A DNA stretch of 64,000 nt from Conchocele bisecta (Eukaryota > Mollusca > Bivalvia > Lucinida > Thyasiridae): the NCBI GenBank assembly GCA_029237695.1, contig CM055274.1, positions 23,053,505 through 23,117,504 of the forward strand, given 5' to 3'. The position numbers and the translations under genes are program-made. Each line of letters starts with the position of its first letter. The first letter of the stretch is position 1. The notes beneath the pieces are model-generated. The model was not told the DNA's origin. It did not search any database and worked only from the letters and a program-made list of their open reading frames with translations. This document shows positions 7,814-17,383 of the stretch, piece by piece.

Positions 7814-7985
7814 TTGTTGGTGGTGTCTGGCAGTTGTTGGTGCCCTGTGCGTGTGGAAATACCCCATATTATCGAAAAAAGAAAAAACAAGCCAGCCAGT
7901 GTTCAGAAGAAAGTTACGAAACACCAATCGCGATTGGATGCTGCCCCATTTAAACATTGATCGCGACCCCTTTTATATGCAATAA
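7782..7985 (+). CDS. Small single-pass membrane protein or C-terminal half of the preceding gene, 67 aa
   Basis: A hydrophobic segment (CWWCLAVVGALCVW, residues ~12-25) is followed by a Lys/Arg-rich stretch and a DPFYMQ C-terminus. The palindrome CCAATCGCGATTGG (7924-7937) lies inside the basic part. The stop is immediately followed by the ATTATAAATG of the next gene. Whether it is expressed alone or as a fusion with 7469-7801 cannot be decided from one copy. Confidence 0.4.
   Translation: MNPNFRELELGCWWCLAVVGALCVWKYPILSKKEKTSQPVFRRKLRNTNRDWMLPHLNIDRDPFYMQ
7924..7945. repeat. Palindrome CCAATCGCGATTGG
   Basis: Perfect 14-bp palindrome at 7924-7937, followed by ATGCTGCC. The same core with CCCC flanks recurs at 8922. 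Confidence 0.6.
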
Positions 7986-7994
7986 TTATAAATG
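7984..7994 (+). promoter_or_regulatory. ATTATAAAT start-codon context
   Basis: AATTATAAATG directly overlaps the ATG at 7992 and starts right after the previous stop. Confidence 0.45.
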
Positions 7995-8225
7995 GCTGAA
8001 CAAGATGGTAAAATGTTAGTGAATGCGCTTTATCACGCCGTGGTGATATCGGGTTTCAGTATCGGGTATGCTCGACTATCAAAGATGGCCCTAGGAGGAT
8101 CCGCTCCCAAATTGGACTTTACTGCGAGAGACATAGGGCTCGCGACCTTAGATGTAGCGGCCGCAGTTTGGACCCGAGATTATCTAGTTAAAGCTGGAAT
8201 TCTACCAGTTAATATATGGAAATAA
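7992..8225 (+). CDS. Small two-segment membrane protein, 77 aa
   Basis: Starts MAEQDGKMLVNALYHAVV. Hydrophobic stretch at ~10-30 (ALYHAVVISGFSIGYA), then a Lys/Pro turn, then a second moderately hydrophobic part (DIGLATLDVAAAVW). It is intact, with a clear promoter-like context at its start. Its TAA stop abuts the ATG of the next gene with no gap. It resembles small membrane proteins I associate with invertebrate Polintons; function unknown. Confidence 0.65.
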   Translation: MAEQDGKMLVNALYHAVVISGFSIGYARLSKMALGGSAPKLDFTARDIGLATLDVAAAVWTRDYLVKAGILPVNIWK

Positions 8226-8657
8226 ATGGCTTCAATCGCAGTAATAGTAGGTGGTGCGCTTGTAAACGCATTGGCGTTCAGCGGTAGCAACTTTATATTC
8301 TCTAAAATGAAAAGCTCGAACGTGGATGAGGAGCGTAAGCGTCACGATTTAGCTGTAGAACAACTCAATAGCGCAAAGGAAGCGTGGTCGAAAAAACGAA
8401 CCGCCCATCTTGACTGGGTCAATGAAGAGCTTCGCCGCGAAAATCACGCCGCACAAACTTTTCAGAACGTTGAAGAAGCCAACCGCGAGTACGCGCTGGC
8501 ATATCCGCACAAAAGTCTCGCGCCGCTGGATCGTGAGCCCCAACTTTCAGATTTCTATGTACCGTCAGAGCCCCAAAAAGACCGCGAGATCGCGTTCATC
8601 GTCGTGGGAATGGGTGTGGTGGGGCTCGTCGGCTACTATATTCAATCGAGATTTTAA
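8226..8657 (+). CDS. Coiled-coil protein with N- and C-terminal membrane segments, 143 aa
   Basis: The N-terminal hydrophobic segment (IAVIVGGALVNALAF, ~4-18) is followed by a long charged coiled coil (~30-85) and a Pro-rich LSDFYVPSEPQKD patch. A C-terminal membrane helix (IAFIVVGMGVVGLVGYYI) completes it, giving a hairpin-in-membrane topology. The ATG directly follows the previous gene's TAA (TAAATG), so translational coupling or a shared late-type initiator is likely. Intact. The family recurs beside Polinton capsid genes in my experience of such elements, without a known role. Confidence 0.7.
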   Translation: MASIAVIVGGALVNALAFSGSNFIFSKMKSSNVDEERKRHDLAVEQLNSAKEAWSKKRTAHLDWVNEELRRENHAAQTFQNVEEANREYALAYPHKSLAPLDREPQLSDFYVPSEPQKDREIAFIVVGMGVVGLVGYYIQSRF

Positions 8658-8705
8658 ATTAATTACTTTAAATAACTTTTTTTATAAATATATATATATA
8701 GAACG

Positions 8706-9039
8706 ATGTCAGTTGACGAACTTTATTTTGCTATGATTGATGTAGGCTACACTGCCCTTAAACACCGCATGGTTGGTGCAAAGGGTATGATTCGTCTGGC
8801 CGAGATTCTCTCGAGACGTGGCGGAGGACGAAAAAGCGGCCACCCTTTTCGCAAAGCGGATGTTAGATTCCTCCACCAATCCTGGGGGATTAGATTTTCC
8901 CAAGTTCCTTCAGAACTTAACCCCCAATCGCGATTGTGCTTCCAACAAAGGTTTATTATTATCGACGCAGTTACCGGACGATCTGGCGAGGGACATGTTG
9001 GAGATTGTCCGATATATTAGAATACATCGCATACGATGA
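8706..9039 (+). pseudogene. Small gene before integrase, probably frameshifted
   Basis: The plausible start is the Met at 8706 (MSVDELYFAMIDVGYTALKH). Near 8815 the frame turns into Arg/Gly-rich sequence, while the overlapping frame (8818-9039) reads as a normal acidic helical protein (AEDEKAATLFAKRMLDS) and keeps the TPNRDCAS peptide that matches peptides coded by the palindromes at 7757 and 7924. One frameshift near 8815 would explain this. The end overlaps the integrase start by four bases. No family recognised. Confidence 0.4.
8922..8944. repeat. Palindrome CCAATCGCGATTG with CCCC flank
   Basis: CCCCCAATCGCGATTG at 8922-8937, followed by TGCTTCC. Its inverse reads GGAAGCACAATCGCGATTGG, so the AAGCACA tail is present on the other strand. 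Confidence 0.5.
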
Positions 9040-10066
9040 ACACGCGCAAACTTAATACCAAACTATCGGTTTGCCTAACGCGCAAGCTAGCGAACGCGTA
9101 CTATAGCCCCCGCGGCTACTGGAAGGGACTCGCTGCCATCAAGAACCTCGCGGCGGCGACCAAGGTTTCAGAAAACGCTGTCAAGGAATGGCTCAAGAAG
9201 CAGGCCATCTGGCAGATCTATTTACCCGCGCCTCACAATATTCCGCGCCCGAAATTCGACGTGCTGGTACCGAACCAAGTTCACCAAGCGGATCTCCTGT
9301 TTCTCCCTCACGATCGCGTCGGTCGTAAGACGTACAAGTACGCGCTGACAGTCGTTGACGTAGCGAGTCGTTATTAGGGGGCTGAGCCGTTGGCCACTAA
9401 AGAGTCTAAGGAGGTGGCCGAGGCTCTCTCCCGAATATATAAGAGGAGTCCTCTCAAATGGCCGAATCTTCTCCAGGTCGATCCCGGCCGCGAGTTCATG
9501 GGCGCGGTCTCTCATCTATTGTCTAAGCACGAAGTTTCTGTCAGACGCGGCCGCGTCAACATCCACCGGGACCAGGGATCGTGGAACGCTTCAATCGAAC
9601 CCTGGCTGAGAGACTGTTCGGACACCAATACGCTAAAGAACTTGTAGACCCTCATTCGCGATCGACCGAGTGGGTGGCCAGACTGCCCGCCGTGGTCTCC
9701 GCACTGAACGGAGAGGTGACCAGATTGATAGGTAAGAAGCCCGTAGATGCTATCAAGTTTAAAAGGGTGACGAGCGAGCCCTCTGCCTTCTCGCGCGGGC
9801 GACCCGTTGGTTTAGAGGAGCAACGGCTTCCATCGGATATTGACGTCCGGTACCTCTATCAACCGGGAGAGCTCGAAGGTGGCAGCCGCCGCGCGACTGA
9901 TCCCGTGTGGTCTCTCAATGTATATCATCTAGATCGATCTATTACCAAGCCCGATGAGCCCGTGCTCTACTATTTGGATGATGGGCCATCTCGAGGGTTT
10001 GTTCGCGAAGAACTTCTTGCAGTGCCTTCTGACACTCAGCTACCCCCGGATCATCATAGTCTTTAG
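9036..10066 (+). pseudogene. INT: Retroviral-type integrase (rve), one nonsense and one frameshift
   Basis: The N-terminal ~65 residues form a helix-turn-helix-like head with YYSPRGYWKG and WLKKQAIWQIYLPAP, typical of Polinton integrases, with no HHCC finger. Catalytic Asp1 lies in HQADLLFL (D86), Asp2 in QVDPGREF, and the Glu in an ERFNRTL helix about 35 residues later, so DDE is complete across the pieces. A TAG at 9375-9377 interrupts the core, and a single-base frameshift near 9575-9582 moves the Glu helix into another frame (ORF from 9581). The C-terminal domain (EGGSRRATDPVWSL, EPVLYYL, RGFVREELL) is intact. The enzyme would insert the linear viral genome into host DNA. Confidence 0.9.
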
Positions 10067-10100
10067 TATTCTCTCTCAGAGTTCTTTTTTTTTTTTTTAC
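10067..10100. terminator. Convergent intergenic poly(T) between integrase and polymerase
   Basis: A run of about 14 T (10085-10098) separates the convergent 3' ends in only 34 bp. It may serve as transcription end for one strand, but this is inference. Confidence 0.3.
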
Positions 10101-13100
10101 CTATCCTATAGGCTCGGTGTGTAACCCGTCTTCCATCACTCTCCTCTTGTCGTAGTACGCCGAGAGTCCTAATTTTTGTTGACAGTACGTCTTCATCACC
10201 CCGATAATCATTCGGAATCCCCTGTTCTCCGCCATATCCCTACCCCCTTCGAGAGCACTCTTATACCTCCCCCAAGTCAGATCGTTAGATCCCTTCGACA
10301 TCCCCTTGGCCGAGTGCTTAGATTTTCCATCATCGCTCACGTACTAACACTTGCTACACAGAGCGATGGCTCTATCCTCTTCGAATTCCAGCTTGAACAG
10401 TCCCGGAGTTCTGTTGCTTCACACGTCCCACGCCAACCACTCGGTCTTCTCCTTATTAAACTTTCTCTTCATATTCTTTCTCACCACCGCCGCCAGCGTC
10501 TTCTCCGACAGCGCGAAGTACATGCTGTCAGTGTCCATCTGTATCAGTTCGAAATCTCCGCGATCCACGTACTTGTCCAAGAAATCGTAGTAGAACTCCA
10601 GCATCCGGAGCTTGGCCAACTGGTAGACCGCTATGCCACACTGAAACGGTCTGTTGATCACCACTCGAGACTTCCTGCTCGATATCTCGTAAGCCTCCCC
10701 AATCTCCTCCAGGTCTTCGAACCACGCCGAGCTCAGTGCCCGATCGACAGTCTCCTCATCCTTCGTATATGTGGTGTTCATGTGTCTCTCTTGTGCCTCT
10801 ATCAGCTTGCCACAACACGCGTTGCCAACCAGTTTGAATATATCCGCCAACACCGCCTTGCTCTTGTCGACGTCCCCCGTCCGTCTAGCAGCGGTGACCT
10901 CTTTAGCGAACCATTGAAACGGTTTGCCGGGCGTGTAGTCTATCACCCTATGCACCGCCTTGACGATCAGACCGTGCTCCAGATACCACTTTAGCAGCGG
11001 GGAGTATATGATCATCTTCTTGGCGGACATTGCCCCCACGAGCTTTCTCTGTCCTTCGACTCTTTTCCTACCGGTCCCGGCCAGGTAGTCCTTCATGTGC
11101 TGCGGAACCTCGTTCTCATCGACTTCTCGATTAACGAACAGCGGTGACATTTCTGAGAACTTGTCTCTCAACGTTTCAGGGACCTCTATATCCAACTCCA
11201 CAAATCTGAACCACTTTTCACTCCTGACCTTCCTCACGAAACGGTCTATATACGACTGTCTTTCCGGGTCGTCACACGTCCATATCTGCTCCTCACCACA
11301 CGGCATGTCCTTCGACAGAGTAGATAGGTATAGAGCATTGGCATCGTGCCCCAGCACCGCCTTGCACATCTTCTCCCGACTCCCCACATGACCCCTGATC
11401 GTCGACCTTCCAGCCTCGGCGTATCTGGAGAATACTATGGACGGACCACCGACCAATCCCTGCTTCATCATCTCATAAGTTTCAGACTTCGGTGACCACA
11501 GCTCGGGCGTGTCCGCCTTCCCATCGATCGACCCGCGGAGTAGATACTGAAGGGAAACACCGGGCAGAGACACAGCATCCTTGAGTATGTCCACACCTCT
11601 TCCCTTGTAGAACTCCGTCATTTTAGTCAGAGCCTCCAGGAACGGTCCTACATCCAAGTCGTTGTAGTGTTGCAACCATTCCTTGAACGTCTTCATCCCC
11701 TTTTCTCGGAATACCTTCTTACACTCTTTCCACTCGGACAACGACAGAAGGAACTCACCCTTCAACTTCGAGTACCACTCGGGATAGTCTGGCAGCCCCG
11801 GATGGTCAAGCTTGTCCGCGCTATCGAACCACTCGTATGGAAAGTGAGACTTTACCGTTTTACAGTCGTACGCCTTAACCCACCGGTCGTACGTGGTACC
11901 GGGTCCCAGATACTGGATGATGTCGAGAAATCTAAACTCCGGGGTAAACAGAAACATCGTCGTGCTGGCTCTCTTTCGACCATCACCTTATTCACGGTGG
12001 CCGCCAACTTCTCTACAAAGTACTGCTTGATAAGGTTCAGGTCGTACCTGCTACAGTTGAACCCCACCACCGGGACTTGGTCAATCCAAGAAATAATCTT
12101 TGCTTGCTGAGACTTCGATAACATATCTATGTCGGCCGGCAGATACTTCTTCCTAACCCCCTCCCTGATTGTCTTGCCTCTCATCTGCAGCTCGGTCACG
12201 AACTTCTCGACTAGCGTGTCGGGATCTCGTTCGCATAGGTGTGTGATCCCTTCATGCATCGTATCCCCCAACGACACCGATATAGGAACGTGCTCGACCT
12301 CGAAGGTCAGGTCTTTGGTGGGTCGCGTGGTTTTTGACTTGTCGAGATACGCCTCGAAGTCGTAGACTATCTGGTGGGGGTACAGAGTCGTCTCCTCCTC
12401 GCGTGGCAATTGTGGATAGTAGGTATTCACCTCATTAAACCACTCGCACTCCCACATCACCACCAGCTCGTAACCCGCCTTCCTTATCTTGGCGTCTTGA
12501 ATTTTCGTCCTCTTGTACAGCGATCTCGCGTTACCTCTCATGCAATGCCTCGGACACCCGTGCCAGTAGCATCCGTGAAACTGAAACACGGTCTCGGTCT
12601 CGTGACAGTAACCGTCGACCGGATCACCGGCTACCCACCTCTCACCACCGTGACCGCAGTTGGCGTGATGTATGTGCTTTCCCACCATCTCCTCTTCTCT
12701 GCTTAACCATTGAATCGACCTCACACTCGCTGACCCCTTGGGATAGAACGCCTTCCCGTAGGCCGACTGTGGTCTCTCTACCCTCTTACCTGGACATGTC
12801 ACCACGGTCTTCCCACCCATGCAGGTGGTCGCGTGCCTGTGCATGTTACACGACTTTGTGAACCGTTGTTGACATCCGGTGCACCCGTACTCGTTCGTCA
12901 TCTTGCGGAGATTCGTTATGAGGAACGAATGACCTCCAAACATTCCTATCGTCATTGTCTTCCCCCCAACCACGTCGTAATTTGCCGGAACCTTCATGAG
13001 GTACCACACTCCGTCGGCGGTGGGCTCGTAAACGCGAATGCCCATCTTGAAATGCTCTTCGACCTTCTTAATATCGCCCTGGGGGATTCCCTTACTACCC

Positions 13101-14037
13101 GGTCCGTTATCGTGCCCGAGGTATTCGCGAGCCAGAGCTCGTGCCTCCCTACAACACCCGTCGGGTCTCCCTCCACGTTGGATGGCTATGCACCTAAACA
13201 GACTCAAGTAGTCGTCGTACGTGTCGACGGAATACATTCCCTTTTTCTGTCTTAACCAGTCTGGGAGTTTTCCCGCTCCCATGAGAAGTTTTGTGCGTCG
13301 ATGATCATCTTCACCTCGACCGATATCCAACGAACGAAGGTCCATTTTGTGTTTGGTCAATCGACTTTGTCGATGTCCATTCGACCTTTCTCTCTATCGG
13401 ATATCCAACTCTCGGCTTTGACGATCTCGTTTATCCACGGACTGCCCTTTGATTGTTTGTGATAGATCATAGTAGCGTCGGTCTCTATGTGCCTAATACG
13501 ATACGAGCACGAATACCTCAGATAACATGCCGTGGTCATCTCTGGGCGAATTTTATTCATTATGCGATTAGCGATCTCCCCGTCTACCCCCCTCTCGAAA
13601 GTCCATACTATCTTCCTCATACCCCTATCAACAGTTTCCTTAACTTCGGCTTCTTCGGCGAGAATCCTGGGACCCTCCTCCACCAAAGCTCTGGCGATAT
13701 CTATCCTCTTCTTGGGAGGTCTCCCCACCAACCCTTGATAAATCTTATTGTAGTACGCCTTGTATAGGGGTTTTCTACGTGCGCTGTGATCTTCTTTTAC
13801 ACGCTGCGCGTAAGCGTTGGCGCGCAGACTGGCCGTCGTCTCGTTCTCCAATTTCTCGGAGCGTTTTTCGGGGTCGGCGGGCAGTCGTCCGGTCGAAACC
13901 GCACGCCGCAGCCTCTCCTCGTAGACGACGGTTCGCGCGTCACTTATCCTATCTGCTATATCTTTCTTGAGTCTCAAACCTCTTAGGGAAATTCCCCAAC
14001 TCTTAGCTTGCTCTCTCATTTGCTTTATGGTAGGCAT
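10101..14037 (-). pseudogene. PolB: Protein-primed family B DNA polymerase with N-terminal SAP-like segment, multiply interrupted
   Basis: The likely start is the Met at 14037 (MPTIKQMREQ), heading a SAP-like LRLKKDIADRI helix pair. A C2H2-like finger lies at ~12883-12820 and the HGCYWHGCP motif at ~12570. Exo I DFEAYLD is at ~12361, Exo II GFNCSRYD at ~12045, Exo III YNDLD at ~11666, polymerase motif A HDANALY at ~11345, motif B KLVGNACCGK at ~10835 and motif C MDTDSMY at ~10535. The length (~1,300 codons) is normal for Polintons. Breaks: TGA at 13357-13359, a frameshift near 13290, a frameshift near 11973, TGA at 10419-10421 and TAG near 10347. Every catalytic motif survives in one of the pieces, so decay is recent. 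It would replicate the linear genome from a protein primer. Confidence 0.93.
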
Positions 14038-14044
14038 TATACTG

Positions 14045-14500
14045 AGTATAACCAATAAATTTGTTATCTTCAATAGGGTGTAAGTTTATATTTATTCGTA
14101 ATAAATATATGACAGATTGTTGTAATATACTTAGTATAACTTATGGATAACTTGTCTTTAATAGGGTGTCAGTTTATATTTGTGACGGATTGGTGTAAAA
14201 TACTGAGTATAACTTATAGATTTCTTATCTTTAATAGGGTGTCAGTTGTTATTTTATTCGTAATAAAGTATGACAGATTGTTGTATATATATACTGAGTA
14301 TATGGATAACTTGTCTTTAATAGAGTGTCAGTATATATTTGTGACAGATTGCTGTAAAATACTGAGTATAACTTATGGATTTCTTATCTTCAATAGGGTG
14401 TCAGTTGTTATTTTATTCGTAATAAAAGTATGACAGATTGTTGTATATATATACTGAGTATAACATAGGTATTTTTATCTCTAATAGGGTGTATCTTCTC
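14045..14500. repeat. Right-terminal tandem array with ~160-bp higher-order period
   Basis: AATAGGGTGT recurs at 14072, 14160, 14233, 14319 (one change), 14392 and 14483. Spacings alternate about 88 and 73 bp, giving a two-part unit of ~160 bp. Each part also carries GACAGATTG and TACTGAGTATA. The array lies just upstream of PolB and is the best candidate for the subterminal/terminal repeat and replication origin. Confidence 0.8.
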
Positions 14501-14525
14501 ATGTCATAAATATATGGTCTCGCGG

Positions 14526-14632
14526 TAGTAGTATATAAGAGTCATAATGATTACAAGTTTCGTGTGGAAGCCACCACACGTAGTGTGTGGCTTCCATATA
14601 AACTTGTATCATTATGACTCTTATATACTACT
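14526..14632. repeat. Long hairpin at element border
   Basis: Arms of ~50 bp (TAGTAGTATATAAGAGTCAT and its complement) around a short loop near 14580. It may be a separate MITE inserted at the border or the outer end of the viral element. Confidence 0.7.
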
Positions 14633-14639
14633 AAGGAGC

Positions 14640-14930
14640 ATAACTTAAAGTAAAACAATAGTCTATTATAGTAGTTTCTGCTGTAGTAGTTTGATAACAG
14701 GGGAGGTTAACCCTTCCTACGCTGTTGACGGAAACTGCCGTCTGCTGTTTTTCATTTTTGCTTTAATTCTTAACAAAAAACTGGTTTTGACAGCACATGA
14801 GAATCGTCTCCAGTGGAGACGATTCTCATGTGCTGTCAAAACCAGGTTTTTGTCGAGAAATATTGAAAATAAAACATTTCCAGCTGACGACAACATTTAA
14901 TTCAGCGTAGTAAGGGTTAATGCGGGACGA
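14640..14930. repeat. Decayed element with central 38-bp-arm hairpin
   Basis: A hairpin at 14776-14853 centred on GTCTCCAGTGGAGAC. The flanks (GGTTAACCCTT; AAGGGTTAATG) and interior resemble the core of the family D elements at 31833 and 41099, without their outer ends. Confidence 0.55.
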
Positions 14931-15381
14931 TCTGGCTTATTGGCGCATTGAGCTCCTCGGACATGAGCTCTATGGGGTTCTTTAACGACATATTGAGCTC
15001 ATAGGGGAGAGCTATGTGGTTGGAGCTCTATGCGGCGATACAATGCATATAAATTACTACAGCTCTGGCTGAGGTATTTAGAACAAATATAGATATAAAT
15101 AGATCAAATTAGCAGATGCGTGACGCATTGCGTGCGCCGAGAGTTTGTGAGACAACAATATTTACCCGTCACCCGTGGCAACTGTGCTGCGACTAGAAGG
15201 GCGATAACTATCAATGGCTTACCCGCCATTCCTGAAATGAGAGCGGACAATGCAATACAATACTACATTTGTATTTATCGGGCATTAATCACAAACATTT
15301 TCGCACCATATTCAGTATTACACTCGACTTGATTATAGCACTTGTTATGTGATTTACGCCAACTGGCGAAATTGTCCACCC
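14931..15381. other. No gene seen
   Basis: Several GAGCTC hexamers cluster at 14950-15030. The only ORF of note (15120-15332) has no recognisable feature. Confidence 0.5.
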
Positions 15382-15590
15382 GGGGGCCGTTTCACTAAAC
15401 TTCGTACGACTAAAATGTGCGTAAGTGCAGATTTAGAATAGTCTGCAAATTTCAATTGATGAATTTACATTTATTGAGCATAGGCTGCATATCCAATAAT
15501 TGTTTACAAAGAACACATTGTTAATGCGAAATTTACAGACTATCGTAATTTTTGCACTTACGAACATTTTACGAAGTTTAGTGAAACCAC
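15382..15590. repeat. Family L element, copy 1
   Basis: Terminal inverted repeats GTTTCACTAAACTTCGTACG, interior TTTATTGAGCATAGGCTGCAT. The central palindrome is partly deleted in this copy. Ends in a C-tract. Confidence 0.75.
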
Positions 15591-15681
15591 CCCCCCCCCC
15601 GCTCCCTAATTCCGTTAGACACGTTCAGTACCTTTGTACCTTCCGGAAGATATGTCAACGCAACTTCACACAGGAGTAATC

Positions 15682-15891
15682 AGGGGGCCGTTTCACTAAA
15701 CTTCGTACGACTAAAATGTTCGTAAGTGCAAATTTAGGATCGTCTGGAAATTTCAATTGATGGATTTACATTTATTGAGCATAGGCTGCATATGCAGCCT
15801 ATGCTCAATAAATGTAAATCCAATAATTGTTATCATAATTTTGCCCTTACGAACATTTTATTCGTATGAAGTTTAGTGAAACGGGCCCCTG
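15682..15891. repeat. Family L element, copy 2
   Basis: Same terminal repeats as copy 1, with an intact central palindrome around GCATATGC. Confidence 0.75.
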
Positions 15892-15989
15892 GTGCACGAC
15901 TCTCCACCATTTTGGTAGATTTCATTAAGTAAGAACCTCATTCGCTCTTCGACTATAATACTGAATATCGCGAAAACGTTCATATGAAA

Positions 15990-17165
15990 TCAACACTGTA
16001 ACAGTAAGCAGCAGCTACTGTATTGCTGCCAACGAACTTTTGGCTATAAAACACATTAAATTTAAAAAATATTTAAATGTAAGTACTTTTTTATCAATAA
16101 CAAAAAAGTCACCCTCTCCAATTATTTTAAGTTAATTCCATCGAATATTGATTTAATTTCCTAAATACGATTTTCTATGGGCATTTAACATGGGGGCTTA
16201 AAATATATATATATTTATTTTTTAATTATTATGGATGAAATTCCATCGAATCAAGCGAAAAAACGATTTTCCTATGTGAATTTAACACTGGGGGACTTGA
16301 AATGAGGTGGAGGAACTGGGGGAGCAGTAGAAAAACGAAAAAAATTGGAAATTGGCCTCGAAACCTGGCTAGATACATGTAGCTTGGAAATGATGTAACG
16401 AAGAAAACAAGTTAGATTTTGAAAATCGGTCCACAAATAATTTAAATAAAAATATACATATATTTTAAGCCCCATGTTAAATTCCCATAGGAAAGTCGTA
16501 TTTAGGCAATACAATTAATATTTGATGGAATTAAGTAAAAAAAGTTGGGGAGGGTGGCTTTTTTGTTATTGATGAAAGAGTACTTGCCTTTAAATAAGAT
16601 TTAAAGGTACATGCCCACTCAGTTTATAGGCACAACATATTCTTTATATCAGAGACATCATCTGGGACATTTTCTGGCAAAATAAACATTCCTTCACCAT
16701 TACCCCACGTATTGATTGGCATTATTATACATTTTATATCAGACATAAATTTCCACACTGATACCAGGGGCGATAACCGTGTTTCCATAACATGTTAACG
16801 GACATTACTATGTATTATCTGTATTTATTTTTTGATGTGCAATGATCATACTTTATAATCTGTCGAAAATATTATTTTTTCAGGTGACGCATTTAATTAG
16901 TATAAATAATTAAAACATATCATGCCTCATTTGCATATTAAAATAGCCTGATACCACCGCGAGTCACTACCAGTAAAATAAATATTAATAAATGATTATA
17001 TCTGTGTAGTGGACACTTGTAATTTTTAGAACTGGTGGAATAGTGACACAATTATGCACGTATTTTATTCCTATAAAGAACAGTTTGTGCCTACCGAGTG
17101 GACATGTTCCTTAATGTGCTTAATGGCCAAACGTTCGTCGGCAGCAAAACGTGGAACAGATAGCA
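15990..17165. repeat. Family Q element interrupted by family T
   Basis: The left part (15990-16610) has CTGCCAACGAACTTTTGGC, AACATGGGGGCTTA and inverted internal copies. The right end GTTCGTCGGCAGCAAAACGT sits after a complete family T insertion (16611-17113). Confidence 0.6.
16611..17113. repeat. Family T element, copy 1 (~500 bp)
   Basis: Terminal inverted repeats GGTACATGCCCACTCAGT and complement, interior AGACATCATCTGGGACATTT. Nested in family Q. Other copies at 18040 and 58768. Confidence 0.7.
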
Positions 17166-17186
17166 GTTATATATTGAACCTGATAT

Positions 17187-17289
17187 ACAGTGGGATCAGC
17201 GTGTAAGTGCACACACGAACGAACACGACAGGTTGGTTCCAACCTGTCGTGTTCGTTCGTTTGTGCACTTACACGCTGACCCCATTGTA
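17187..17289. mobile_element. Family A palindromic MITE, copy 1
   Basis: About 100-bp near-perfect palindrome with ends CAGTGGGGTCAGCGTGTAAG, flanked by TA on both sides. TA duplication plus CAGT ends fit a Tc1/mariner-type MITE. No coding capacity. Confidence 0.8.
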
Positions 17290-17383
17290 CGTACATTATG
17301 TTTTATGTTATTCGTGGATAACATATACTTTATGATATTCCAATAATATTGTCTTTATTTGTTCCATGCACGCTGTGAATACA

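Larger units (their letters stand above)
1..14500. mobile_element. Endogenous Polinton/Maverick (adintovirus-like) virus, left end outside the window
   Basis: Side by side in one block are a double-jelly-roll major capsid protein, a single-jelly-roll penton, an A32/FtsK-type packaging ATPase, a retroviral-type integrase and a protein-primed family B DNA polymerase. That combination defines Polintons and adintoviruses. Integrase and polymerase are convergent, with the polymerase nearest the right end. The right boundary is placed in the tandem array that ends near 14500; I could not find a terminal inverted repeat pair because the left end is missing. Base composition in the genes is clearly more GC-rich than in the flanking host DNA. 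Confidence 0.93.

Noticed and set aside
9036..10066. Integrase as part of an LTR retrotransposon
   Set aside because: No reverse transcriptase, protease or LTR nearby. Domain layout and neighbours (PolB, capsid, ATPase) fit a Polinton integrase.
10176..13255. Long plus-strand ORFs across the polymerase
   Set aside because: All are antisense shadows of PolB, whose motifs are clear on the minus strand.
14526..14632. Hairpin as the certain terminal inverted repeat of the virus
   Set aside because: A Polinton terminal repeat is shared between the two ends of the element, not folded locally; the left end is needed to decide, so it is listed only as a border hairpin.
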